Made by a program: the position numbers and the translations under genes. The notes beneath the pieces are model-generated. The model ran no database searches. It was not told the DNA's origin and worked only from the letters and a program-made list of their open reading frames with translations. A DNA stretch of 64,000 nt from positions 99,761 to 163,760 of the forward strand of contig CALMVQ010000154.1 of assembly GCA_937873135.1 (NCBI GenBank), given 5' to 3'. The first letter of the stretch is position 1. Each line of letters opens with the position of its first letter. This document shows, piece after piece, positions 1 through 9,600 of this stretch. The stretch comes from an uncultured Scytonema sp. Lineage in GTDB: Bacteria; Cyanobacteriota; Cyanobacteriia; Cyanobacteriales; Nostocaceae.

Positions 1-194
1 CCATACATTTTCTTCATCTCCCCCAGCCCTTCTCCCAAACTTGGGAGAGGAGTATTCTCATGGAATTTGAAGGCTTATTGTATGTGACTCAAACGATAAA
101 CGTTGTAAATTCATGGGATGCGATTAAGGCATTTTATTTCCGACTCTGCGCCTCTTGAAACAATTTTTTAGATCGAGAGTCTTTTGACTTTTGC

Positions 195-234
195 GCAAAG
201 TCTGCCGGGGGATCTTCCCAAGAGGGAGCTTTGC
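195..234 (-). repeat. Hairpin resembling the right end of the IsrB-type element
   Basis: The outer arms GCAAAG and CTTTGC enclose a C/G-rich inner arm with the string TCTGCCGGGGGATCTTCCC. Read on the minus strand this matches the right-end hairpins at 19511-19555 and 42244-42290, which have GCGAAG as outer arm and CGGCAGACTT inside. No RNA region or isrB reading frame lies beside it, so it is either a solo end or a member of a wider dispersed repeat family. The remainder of 1-330 shows no convincing gene. Confidence 0.45.
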
Positions 235-351
235 GGAACGTGGGCAGTGTCGGTTTCCCTTGAGAGAACTTTGCCCTGAGGGAAACCCTATGAATGCAAC
301 TTCTATAAGCCCAACTTTCCAAGACGACTTTTGATTCGGAGCGAAGCGACG

Positions 352-1206
352 GTGATTTACTTTTTAACAGTTAATTATTATTCTACCAATCTTGTTGCTA
401 AATTAATCAGTTCGTTGAGAGATAGCCGAGGTGTCAAATCCAAAACACTCATCGTCAATAACTCTCCCGACGATGATTCTATTCACGCTCTCAAAACAGA
501 ATCTGTACTTGTTTTAGACGCTACTCACAATCTCGGCTTTGGAAGTGCTTGCAACCTGGGGTTTCAGTTTATTTATGCTGTAGAACCTCAGGCGATTGTC
601 TGGATCATTAATCCAGACGCCTACATTTTAGAAAACACTCTCGCTCAAGTTAACCCATTTTTTAACTTACATCCAGAAGTTTCGATTCTGGGTACAATTG
701 TTCATACTCCTTCAGGAATAATTTGGTTTGCAGGTGGTTGTTTTATTCCAGCAACTGGCGCAATTCTCTCTCAGAACTTATTAGCAAATACACATGAAGA
801 TTATGTAACTTGTGATTGGGTTTCAGGTTGTAGTTTAATTGTGAATTTCAAGAAATTTCCTGATTGTCCTCAGTTCGATGCTGCTTACTTTCTTTACTAT
901 GAAGATTTTGACTTTTGTAGAAGATATACCAATCAAGGGCATATAATTGCGATTACGAAGCAGTTTGGCGTGCTGCATCAACCGTCTTCAATTACGAATA
1001 GATATATTTTCCAAAAAATCAAGCACAGTACCTATAGTTACTTTCTCACTCTAGATAGATATACAAATAAAGGAGTTGTTATTTTGAGATTAACTCGACT
1101 CCTGTGTTACGCCTTTATCTTAATAGCTATTAAACCACAAGTTGCATTTGGAAAATTTTGGGGGGTGTTTATTTATTTAAGAGACAAGTATCTGAAAATT
1201 TTATAA
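352..1206 (+). CDS. Glycosyltransferase family 2
   Basis: A 284-residue GT-A fold glycosyltransferase that probably moves a sugar (rhamnosyltransferase-like) onto a cell-surface glycan or lipid. Visible family features are a Rossmann-like N-terminus (IYFLTVNYYS), the motif NLGFGSACNLG, the acidic nucleotide-sugar site in WIINPDA, and the acceptor-site ED in YYEDFDFCRR. GTG at 352 is preferred because it begins directly at the first beta strand and has GGAG upstream; TTG at 331 would add seven residues encoded by repeat-like DNA. A second glycosyltransferase follows in the same direction after about 190 bp, suggesting a small polysaccharide locus. The sugar and acceptor cannot be read from sequence. 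Confidence 0.85.
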   Translation: MIYFLTVNYYSTNLVAKLISSLRDSRGVKSKTLIVNNSPDDDSIHALKTESVLVLDATHNLGFGSACNLGFQFIYAVEPQAIVWIINPDAYILENTLAQVNPFFNLHPEVSILGTIVHTPSGIIWFAGGCFIPATGAILSQNLLANTHEDYVTCDWVSGCSLIVNFKKFPDCPQFDAAYFLYYEDFDFCRRYTNQGHIIAITKQFGVLHQPSSITNRYIFQKIKHSTYSYFLTLDRYTNKGVVILRLTRLLCYAFILIAIKPQVAFGKFWGVFIYLRDKYLKIL

Positions 1207-1246
1207 GGTAGGCAATACCTCAGTTACCTGTTCTAAACTTGGTTTT

Positions 1247-1335
1247 ATACCATTTCACGAAAATCTTGATACTATTTGCTCCCCCTGCTCAAGAATTGCT
1301 TGCCTAAATGTATCAACTTTAAAGTGAAACGGTAT
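1247..1335. mobile_element. MITE-like element with imperfect 26-bp terminal inverted repeats
   Basis: The left end reads ATACCATTTCAC...TTGATAC and the right end, reverse-complemented, reads ATACCGTTTCAC...TTGATAC, giving about 26-bp imperfect terminal inverted repeats around an 89-bp unit. It has no coding capacity and lies between two glycosyltransferase genes. The family is not identified. Confidence 0.5.
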
Positions 1336-1399
1336 TAGGGCTGGCTCACTATACCCTCTGATCATTCTTTAATCGCACTTTTATTTAGGATTCTCATAA

Positions 1400-2476
1400 A
1401 TGAGCAAATTATTAATTAATTTATCCATTCTGCTGGCTCAACCTACAGGTATAAGTATCTACGCTAAAAATATTGTTCCTTATTTAAAATCTCTCAATCC
1501 CACTTTACTAACTGCTCAAGATTTTAGAGAATTTAAATGCTATCCTGTTCCAGATAATTTAACTCCTGCTCAAGGTACAAAAGGACACTTTGACCGTTTT
1601 TTGTGGACGCAATTCCAACTTCCAAAAATATATAAAGAACTTGATTCCCAGCTTTTATTTTCTCCTCAGCCGGAAGCACCTTTATTTTCTAAGTGTCGTT
1701 TTGTTGTCATGGTTCACGACTTCATTCCATTACGCTTTCCCAAGCGTTTTTCACCTCTAACACCTTACCATCGCTACTACATTCCCCAAGTCGTTGCTCA
1801 AGCACAACACGTTATCTGTAACTCTCAGGCAACCGCTGATGATATCATTAACTTTTGCCACGTTCCAGCCAGCAAAATCACTCCTATTCCTTTAGCACAT
1901 GACGCCAACCATTTTCGGGATCTCGGAGAAGATACGGTGCGTCCTTATTATTACCTATACATTGGGCGACACGATCCCCACAAGAATCTGCACAGATTGA
2001 TCGCTGCCTTCTCTACATTACCTGACAATGACGAGTGTGAACTGTGGCTAGCAGGGCCACAAGATAAACGCTACACTCCTGTTTTGCAAGCACAAGTTGA
2101 AGAATTGGGTATAACGGCTCGTGTCAAATTCCTCAATTACGTTCCATACAGCAAATTACCTTCAATCATCAATGGTGCGATCGCCCTCGTCTTTCCTAGT
2201 CTTTGGGAAGGCTTTGGTTTTCCAGTTTTAGAAGCAATGGCTTGCGGTACTCCCGTTATTACCTCTAACCTCTCCTCTTTACCAGAAGTGGCTGGCGACG
2301 CAGCTATTCTCATCAATCCCTATCATCCTGAGGAAATTACTGAGGCAATGCAACTAATGATAACTGATTTGAAACTACGCGATCGCCTTTCTACTCAAGG
2401 AGTCAGCAGAGCAAATCAATTCAGTTGGGAAAGAACTGGACTTGCTACCGTTGAAATTTTATCACGCTATGTTTGA
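1400..2476 (+). CDS. Glycosyltransferase family 4 (GT-B fold)
   Basis: A 358-residue GT-B glycosyltransferase with an N-terminal acceptor domain ([14 protein letters not shown] near residue 110) and a C-terminal nucleotide-sugar domain. The latter shows [14 protein letters not shown], the E-x7-E motif in [10 protein letters not shown], and [20 protein letters not shown]. Length is normal for the family and the protein appears intact. ATG 1400 is the first in-frame start, although no strong ribosome site precedes it. It probably works with the upstream GT2 in exopolysaccharide or glycolipid assembly at the inner membrane; substrates are unknown. Confidence 0.9.
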   Translation: MSKLLINLSILLAQPTGISIYAKNIVPYLKSLNPTLLTAQDFREFKCYPVPDNLTPAQGTKGHFDRFLWTQFQLPKIYKELDSQLLFSPQPEAPLFSKCRFVVMVHDFIPLRFPKRFSPLTPYHRYYIPQVVAQAQHVICNSQATADDIINFCHVPASKITPIPLAHDANHFRDLGEDTVRPYYYLYIGRHDPHKNLHRLIAAFSTLPDNDECELWLAGPQDKRYTPVLQAQVEELGITARVKFLNYVPYSKLPSIINGAIALVFPSLWEGFGFPVLEAMACGTPVITSNLSSLPEVAGDAAILINPYHPEEITEAMQLMITDLKLRDRLSTQGVSRANQFSWERTGLATVEILSRYV

Positions 2477-2508
2477 GACAACAGCAGTCGCTCTCACGAA
2501 GTACTTTA

Positions 2509-2538
2509 GCCTCCTTTGTTTGAGTACACAAAGGAGGC
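2509..2538. terminator. Bidirectional hairpin between convergent genes
   Basis: GCCTCCTTTGT and ACAAAGGAGGC form an 11-bp perfect stem with an 8-nt loop. It lies 30 bp after the glycosyltransferase stop and 26 bp after the stop of the convergent minus-strand gene. There is no clear T-run, so its termination strength is uncertain. Confidence 0.6.
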
Positions 2539-2564
2539 AAAGCCAGTTCTGTTATCTACCAACT

Positions 2565-4592
2565 TTAAGAGAATTGAAACGCCCCAATATCAGCGCTACC
2601 ATCAGCAGCACGACGAGGTAAACCACGTTGGTCGGTTGTGGGGTCGCTATCTAGTATAATTGGGTCAGCCGCACCAATTGCCGGACTGTCTCTTAGGAGT
2701 GCGATCGTTTGAGTCGAGCCACCATTAAAGGTTAGAATATCTAAGCGAGGGTCAATCACCGAGTCGCTAGTCCCAATAATATCACCAATAGTTTCATCAA
2801 ATCCGGTGCTGCCTGTGCTGTCACCAATTAGGTTGTAGCCATTGGTTGTAAATGTGCCATCTACATCGGGGCTAATACCGTTCCCCTTGTTGAGGTTAGA
2901 GGCAATAATTGTATTGCGCACGTTGAATGAGCCACGAACAGATGTTGAAGTTGGGGCAACATCGTTTTGGTATACGCCTCCACCACGATTGGCAGTTATA
3001 TTTTGGGTGACGGTACTGAACAACAGTGTGAAGGTGGCAGCGTAATCGTTATAGATACCGCCACCGTTACCGGTATTGCGGTTTATGCCTAATGCATTGT
3101 TATTGCTGATGGTGCTGTTGATGACTGTAGCGTTACCAGAGTTATCGATCCCGCCGCCACCGCTCACGCCTGATGCTGTGTTACCGCTAATGGTACTATT
3201 GATTATCGTACTGGTACCAGAATTAAAAATACCGCCGCCGTTACCGCCTTCCCGTGCTTGTGATGCAGTGTTACCGCTAATGGTACTATTGCTCACCGTA
3301 ATCGTACCACGGTTATAGATGCCGCCACCATCACCGCTGTCGGAGTAGTGGCCACCTTGCGATGTCCGGTTATTATTGATGGTACTATTGCTCAGTGTAG
3401 CGTTACCAGAGTTAAAGATGCCGCCGCCACCGTTAAAGCCAGTTATCGTGTTGTTGGCGATAATAGTATCACTCACTGTGAGATTTCTGGTGTTATAGAT
3501 GCCACCACCTTTGCTATTGCTTATGGTGCTGTTAGTAATAGCAGCAGTACCCGTATTATAAATACCGCCACCCGTGCCAGGACCATAATTGCTAGCGATC
3601 GCTGAACCGCTGATGGTAGAATTGCTCAGATTGAGCGTGCCACCATTGAAGACACTGCCACCAATGTTGGAGCCATAGTCGCCACCACTAGTTGAACCGC
3701 CCAGACTACTGTTAGTCACTTCAACTGTGCCAATACTATAAATACTACCACCACTGTGACTGCCATAAGTACCTCCAGTTGCTGAATTGTTCAGAGTACT
3801 GTTGCTGACGATAAGACTACCACTATTATAAATACCACCACCTGTACTACTACCGTAACTGCCTGTGATCGCTCTATTACCACTAAGGGTGCTGTTGCTG
3901 ATGAAAACACTGCCTGTGTTGTAAATACCGCCACCGATTGCACCAGCATTAGCATCATCATTTGCTGTGTTACTGCTGACAGTACTGTTACTCAAATTGA
4001 GAGTACCAGTATTATAGATGCCAGCGCCATAACCATTCACCACTCGAGAGGTGTTTGAGCTACCTAAGCTACTAGTGACATTATTATTGCTAACAATAGT
4101 GCTATCTAGATTGAGAGTCCCAGAGTTACTAATTCCACCACCATTGTCTCCTGTGAGCTTACCACCAGTAATGAGCAATCCAGATAAGTTGACTGTTGCG
4201 CCTGTGTCAATCTCAAACACACGCGTTGCATTGTTACCGGAAACGCTCACCAGATCACCACCAGTTAAGGTGTCTCGTGGAGCAATAATGTCTAAGCTGT
4301 GGGTAATATCCAGTTCTCCCAAGCTCAAGGTAATAGTCTGCTTCGTAGAAAATAAAGAGCGGTCAAATACAATCAAGTCTTCACCCGAGTCTGCATTAGC
4401 CTGATTAATAGCGTCGCGCAGAGTCGTGATACCATTGTTATTATCTACTTGATCCGCAATACTGTTCACCACGATGGTAGCACTAGGTTGTAAGTTAATG
4501 GTTCCAGTACCAAGCAAATCATGCACATTGTCCGCAAATACAGCAGTATTAGATAGTGGAGCGTTGGTAGCGCCTACAACTGACAAATCCAT
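2565..4592 (-). CDS. Right-handed beta-helix repeat protein (CSLREA/choice-of-anchor type surface protein)
   Basis: A 675-residue low-complexity protein dominated by about twenty copies of a turn of the form GGIYNxGTLNLSNSTISGNTA, the signature of a right-handed parallel beta-helix (polymorphic outer-membrane/pectate-lyase-like). Residues about 40-70 carry the VNSIADQVDNNNGITTLRDAI block found at the N-terminus of CSLREA-type extracellular proteins, and the end (RRAADGSADIGAFQ) is the usual C-terminal cap. I see no Sec signal peptide at the chosen ATG, so export by a type I route or an upstream start are both possible. It is probably an adhesin or sheath protein. The DNA is internally repetitive and prone to copy-number change. 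Confidence 0.85.
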   Translation of the reverse strand: MDLSVVGATNAPLSNTAVFADNVHDLLGTGTINLQPSATIVVNSIADQVDNNNGITTLRDAINQANADSGEDLIVFDRSLFSTKQTITLSLGELDITHSLDIIAPRDTLTGGDLVSVSGNNATRVFEIDTGATVNLSGLLITGGKLTGDNGGGISNSGTLNLDSTIVSNNNVTSSLGSSNTSRVVNGYGAGIYNTGTLNLSNSTVSSNTANDDANAGAIGGGIYNTGSVFISNSTLSGNRAITGSYGSSTGGGIYNSGSLIVSNSTLNNSATGGTYGSHSGGSIYSIGTVEVTNSSLGGSTSGGDYGSNIGGSVFNGGTLNLSNSTISGSAIASNYGPGTGGGIYNTGTAAITNSTISNSKGGGIYNTRNLTVSDTIIANNTITGFNGGGGIFNSGNATLSNSTINNNRTSQGGHYSDSGDGGGIYNRGTITVSNSTISGNTASQAREGGNGGGIFNSGTSTIINSTISGNTASGVSGGGGIDNSGNATVINSTISNNNALGINRNTGNGGGIYNDYAATFTLLFSTVTQNITANRGGGVYQNDVAPTSTSVRGSFNVRNTIIASNLNKGNGISPDVDGTFTTNGYNLIGDSTGSTGFDETIGDIIGTSDSVIDPRLDILTFNGGSTQTIALLRDSPAIGAADPIILDSDPTTDQRGLPRRAADGSADIGAFQFS

Positions 4593-5228
4593 GTGATTTT
4601 TCCTATTAAAAGTTCTTACTGATCAGGTGAGCAGTTTGATACATTCAGTATACAGAAAAATTTTTAAGAAGACATACCAGCCCCACATTTGAGCGCTGAC
4701 AAGCCATCCGCCGTTCGATACCACATACCTACTGGAAGTGATCAAAGGAAGCGCACTTAACTCTTTAGAGTTGATATAGATGTTGGGGTAGTAATTTTCT
4801 TGATTTTTTCTAAGCCCCCTTTAGACTGTAGACAGCATATTTCTTGAGTTCAAACTTACTATTGGCAGATGTGTGACAGTCGAGGGTACGAAATATGAGT
4901 TGAACTGCTCTCTCAAATTGGCAGAGGTGTTAAGCTATATTGTTAAGTACACTTAAAAATTGATACAATAAAGGAAAGAATTGTTACTAACCAAGCGTTT
5001 GATATAAAGCAACGTTTGCGAAATAAAGTTTCAAAATCAAACTAAGTTAACTGCATAAAAGTCCTGCCATAGACGTATTTATTCTATGAAAGGGTACCAA
5101 TTATCAGAAATTTTTAAGTATGTAAGAAAAATGAGAATTCAGGAACATCAGTATGAGAGTCATTTACATGTATAAAAAGATGCTATACGCCAAAAGCTCA
5201 GCTATTAGTCTGTAACGAAGAGGTTGAC
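4593..5228. other. Intergenic region, nothing recognised
   Basis: About 635 bp of AT-rich DNA between the divergent beta-helix gene and the small secreted protein gene. It should contain both promoters. I see no recognisable RNA, repeat or reading frame. Confidence 0.5.
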
Positions 5229-5471
5229 GTGAAAAAACAAATTTTGAGTGTAACGATCGCAATATCAACAGTAATGTATGGTGCAGTTCCTAGCTTAGCG
5301 GGTACCTTAAAAATTTCTCAAGCTGATTCAGATCCTCCACCACAACCAGTGGTGTCTGTGCCAACTCCAACTCCGAAGCCAACTTGTCCCCACCCTAATG
5401 CCTGTAGTAAGAAACCAACTTCCAGTCCATCTCCTTCGCCAAAGCCTTGTCCCTTACCGAGGCGTTGTTAA
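5229..5471 (+). CDS. Small secreted proline- and cysteine-rich protein
   Basis: An 80-residue protein with a clear Sec signal peptide (KKQILSVTIAISTVMYGAVPSLAG) followed by a Pro/Ser/Thr-rich tail with repeated KPTCPHP/SPSPSPKPCP motifs and five cysteines. The start is GTG 5229, chosen because GAAGAGG ends 5 nt upstream and no ATG fits. No family is recognised. It resembles another small exported protein of this window (22989-23276) in layout: signal peptide, then a short Pro/Cys-rich segment. Function is unknown; a wall- or sheath-associated peptide is a guess. Confidence 0.7.
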   Translation: MKKQILSVTIAISTVMYGAVPSLAGTLKISQADSDPPPQPVVSVPTPTPKPTCPHPNACSKKPTSSPSPSPKPCPLPRRC

Positions 5472-5557
5472 ACAATTGAGTGTAGCACATATCTGACTTA
5501 TTTACAAGTTTACACAACCTTGATTTTTACTGCTGACTGTTGATTGTTTTATTGACA

Positions 5558-5655
5558 GAGTTTTATCGTCTGGCATAACTTTGGGATCGTTGTTGAGATA
5601 ATCATGCAGCCAGTAGCAAGCATTAATTCTTAAAGAACTCAGTTTCGGGGTTTTT
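5558..5655 (-). pseudogene. Duplicated 3' tail of the caspase/WD40 gene
   Basis: This stretch is nearly identical to 6657-6760, the last coding bases of the large WD40 gene. On the minus strand it still reads [16 protein letters not shown] against [16 protein letters not shown]. It is the remaining tail of a second copy of the gene or a duplicated segment, with an IS66 remnant and a broken gene start between the two copies. Confidence 0.75.
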
Positions 5656-5732
5656 GTGCTAGCGTTCTAGGAGTCACCGCATTCTCAGACACTCCCGAGA
5701 TATGCATAGATTTTAATAAGCGGTAAATAAGC

Positions 5733-5894
5733 ATGACGCAGGCAGCAGCGATTACCAGCTTGATGGACGCAGAAACTCGGTTTGGTCTTATCCGTGTTGA
5801 TGTTGAGTCTGGACAGTTTTTCCAAGAACGGCCTACTGGATTACCGGGAATTACCTCAGATGAAAAAACCGTAAGCATTCAGGTCTCAATTTAA
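5733..5894 (+). pseudogene. Broken gene start resembling a restriction-type/DUF4145-like N-terminus
   Basis: A 53-codon frame begins MTQAAAITSLMDAETRFGLI and continues with FFQERPTGLPGIT before a stop. From memory, N-termini of this style (a helix, an RFGL motif, FFxEW, then an LPELT-like run) occur in large cyanobacterial restriction-type proteins, but I cannot confirm this. The frame ends exactly where the IS66 remnant begins, so insertion probably truncated it. Identity is tentative. Confidence 0.35.
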
Positions 5895-6199
5895 GGAATT
5901 AAAGACGGTTCTTGCATATCCGGATAAACCATCGCTTTTATAGCTTGCTCACGCTCGGTAATTACGGAACGTCCTTGACGACGACAGGTTTGTACTACCG
6001 TTAATAAATTAGTAGTATTTTTAAACCGCTCCATCGAACGGGAACCTCCACTAATCTTTCTCTTCGTTACTCTTAGCCGGAGCGAACGCTCCGCTAAGTT
6101 ATTGTCTGGAGGTACCTCTGGATGGTCAAAAAAATACGACCATTGGTCTGTTTTGTATCGTAGTGATCGTAAAAGCTGTTGGCGTTGCTTTGCCAGCAA
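5891..6199 (-). pseudogene. IS66 family transposase, C-terminal remnant
   Basis: The 102 codons match the C-terminal part of IS66-type transposases: HPEVPPDNNLAERSLR contains the last catalytic acidic region, followed by KRKISGGSRSMERF and LLTVVQTCRRQGRSV. An intact transposase is about 450-550 residues, so more than three quarters is missing. A stop lies directly upstream in frame, and I find no other IS66 parts or terminal repeats. It is a dead fragment marking an old insertion. Confidence 0.85.
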
Positions 6200-6648
6200 T
6201 CAAGCTAAGTGCCATTATTGAGTGTGTAATTTTCATACTGCGAAGAATGTCGTTTATCAGTCTAGAAACTGTTTTAATCTTTTTCCAAAAAGAGCATTTA
6301 ATAGCGAAAAACAAATTAATACTTTTCTAGAAATACTGAATACAAACGTGAAACATATTGCTTGATTTGAAATTTTTCGCCTGTTTATTGAACTAGCTAT
6401 TTTTGTTTTCTTAATTACAAAGACTCCTACACTGCCGCCAGCGCTTGGTGTAGGCGAGTGGCAGAAATGATGTTTCCAGAACTTCGTTTCTGCTAACGGG
6501 ACTTAGACAAAAACTAGCCAGAAAAGAACCTCAAATGTATATACAGATACTCCCAACAGGGGTGTAAGCAGCCAGTATCTCTGCTATTCCTGCCTGAATA
6601 TCTACAACGCGGGTTTTTAACTTATCTTTGGTGGCAGGAGAAAGACAC
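6200..6648. other. Intergenic region, nothing recognised
   Basis: About 450 bp between the IS66 remnant and the end of the WD40 gene. It is AT-rich with no supported gene. It probably includes degenerate insertion-sequence DNA. Confidence 0.4.
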
Positions 6649-9600
6649 TCAACTAGAGCAGAGTTTTTTATCGTCTGGCAGAACTTTGGGATCGTTGTTG
6701 AGATAATCATGCACCCAGTCGCAAGCATTGTGAATTAAAGAATTCAGTTTCGGGGTTTTCAGTTCTTGAGGATCGAAATGCCAGAGTCTGACGGTACTGT
6801 CCCAACTGCCAGAAATAACGGTTTTGCCGTCGGGACTAAAACCGACACTCACAACAGCATTTCGATGACCCAAGAACGTTTTTAGCAGCTTACCATCTAA
6901 GCTCCAGACTTTCACTGTTTTGTCTCCACTGGCGGAAGCTAGAGCCTTACCATCAGGAGAAAAGCTACTGCTATACACACTATCAGTATGTCCAGTAAAA
7001 GTGTGAAGTAGTTGTCCGTCACTGCTCTGCCAGAGTTTAACAGTTCCATCGGCACTGCTTGAGGCAATCATTGTACCGTTAGGACTGAAAGTGACGCCTA
7101 ATATCCACTGATTATGTGCAGGTATAGTTAAGAGCAGGCGACCTGTTGAACTTTCCCAAAGTTTGATGGTATTGTCTGCACTAGCTGAAGCTATAGTTTT
7201 ACCGTCTGGGCTGAATGAGACTGCATCGACCTCTGCCTCATGCCCCTTCAAGTCTCGAATCAAAGTGCCACTACTTGTCTGCCAAAGTTTAACGATGTTA
7301 TCTTTACCAGCAGTCGCAATAATTTTACCGTCGGGACTGAAACTGACTTTATCGACTTCATCAGTGTGCCCAACTAGAGTATGGAGCAACGCACCGTCAC
7401 TCGTCCGCCAAAGTTTAACGGTTTGATCGGCACTCGCTGAGGCAAGAGTCTGGCCGTCAGGCGAAAAAACGACGTTATAGACAGCACTTTTGTGCCCCGA
7501 CCAGTTGTTGATTGAAGTTCCGTCACGCCGCCACAATCTGATTGTACCATCCAAACTTCCCGAAGCGATCGCACGACTATCAGGACTGAATGTCGCACTA
7601 TTGACGCCAGCACCATACCCGGCAAAAATTCCTAGCAAAGATCTATTCGGCTGCTGCCAAAGTCTAATCGTTCCATCCACACTAGCCGAAGCAATCGTCC
7701 GACTATCAGGACTGAAACTCACGCCGCTCACGCCACCAGTATGCCCTCTGAACGTTTCTAGTTCTACGCCGTTATAACTCCAGAGTTTCACAGTGTTGTC
7801 AGCACTCGCCGAAGCAATAGTCTTACCATCGGGACTGAAAGCGACAGCCAAAACCGAATCGCTATGTCCGTTCAGATTTGTGATTAAGTGACCATCACTA
7901 CTACTCCAGAGTTTAACAGTGTTGTCTCGACTTCCTGAGACAATCGTCTTACTATCAGGGCTAAAAGCTATACTATTGATCCAATCAGTATCCCCGGTGA
8001 GTGTTCTTAATAAATGACCATCACTACTACTCCAGAGTTTAATGGTTTTATCCTCACTACCGGAGGCGATAATTTTGCCATCAGGACTGTAGGTGACGCA
8101 AATAACCCCATCATTATGCCCGGTGAGTGTTCTCAATAAGCGACCATCGCTGGCATTCCAGATTTTGACAGTTTGATCGGCATTGGCGGAGGCGATGGTT
8201 TTGCCATCCGGGCTGAACGTTGCTGCTGTTTGGCTATTAACTGCAATAGTTCTCAACAGCAAACCGTCACTCACTCTCCAAAGTTTAATTGTCTTATCAA
8301 CACTAGTAGAGGCAATAGTCTTACTATCAGGAGCGAAGCTGATACTAGAAATAGCGTTGCTATGTCCGGTGAGCGTATTTAATAATCTACCATCACGACT
8401 CCAAAGTTTGATTGTCTTGTCTAATGAAGCTGAGGCAAGTATTTGCCCATTAGGACTGAAACTCACACTGACAACCCCAGCATTATGCTTTTCTAAACGG
8501 TTGCGTTCTTGAATTTCCGTGGTGATTTGCCCAAGCGCACTTATCGTCACCGACTTGATATTTGCTGGTACGCCAATAGTCTTCTCGATTTGTTTTCCTG
8601 CCTTGACACTGGCTATCAATGCTTCAAGCTGCTGATTGGATGCAAGATTAGCTTTGGATGAGGAATTTAAAGCTTCAATTTCTCTCATTTGTGCTTCTCG
8701 TCCTTGCGAGTAAGCTAAAATAGCAAAACCGCAAGCTGCTATTCCCAAAGCACTCAGGGCAACAACAGCCCTTTGGGCTTGTCTCAATCTTCTTTTTTCC
8801 TGTAATTGTTGTCGTTTTCTTTCTGCCAAACAAGCTTCGATGAAACATTGCACATCAGCAGAAAGTTCATCAGTCCACTTAATATAAATATCTTCTGCCT
8901 CTGCCAACCGCACTCCCTGTAACAAAAAATCAGATTGCCGATCGCTTTGCAACCACAGTCGCGAAGCTTGTTCAATTTGGCGTTGTTTGCGCAGGCGATC
9001 GCGATTTTCCTCCAACCACGAGCGTAAAATTGACCAATGTTGAATCAAGATTTCGTGAGCAACTTCGACTGTGACTGCGGGGAGTTGCAACACAGAAGTC
9101 TGAGCAGTGGCAATATCTGTAGGGAACTTCAGGGGGTTCTTACTGTCTTCCGGCTCTCCTTTGGATAAGAACGTTAAGCTTTGCTCAGTTATACCACCAC
9201 TCCGAGCTTTGAAGAAAGTAGGAATAGGTTGTTGGGATGGAAGTTCTCCCTCTCCCTCTGCCCCCTTCTCCTCCTCCACATTTACGACAACTAACTTAGC
9301 AGCGATTAACGCATTCAGCGTTCTTTCTACTAACTCGGGCGGATATTTTTTCACGATCAACTCTGATTTGAATACCCGTCGCCGAGTATCTTCAGTACCT
9401 TCACCAAGCTGTGTCAAAGACAGAAAAATCCATTTAGCACATTCTTTAGCTCCTAGGTCTAAACTGTTGTATACAGCCTGACATGATCGCTCTAATGCGC
9501 CTTTGATTCCACCGAGTTGCTCTTGATACGCTTGCAGTGTTAACTCACCCGCCACGCGATGTTGCCACAACTGCTCTAAAACAAATTCCAGTAAAGGTAA

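Noticed and set aside
134..322. 62-codon minus-strand frame
   Set aside because: It overlaps the right-end-like hairpin and shows no protein-like features.
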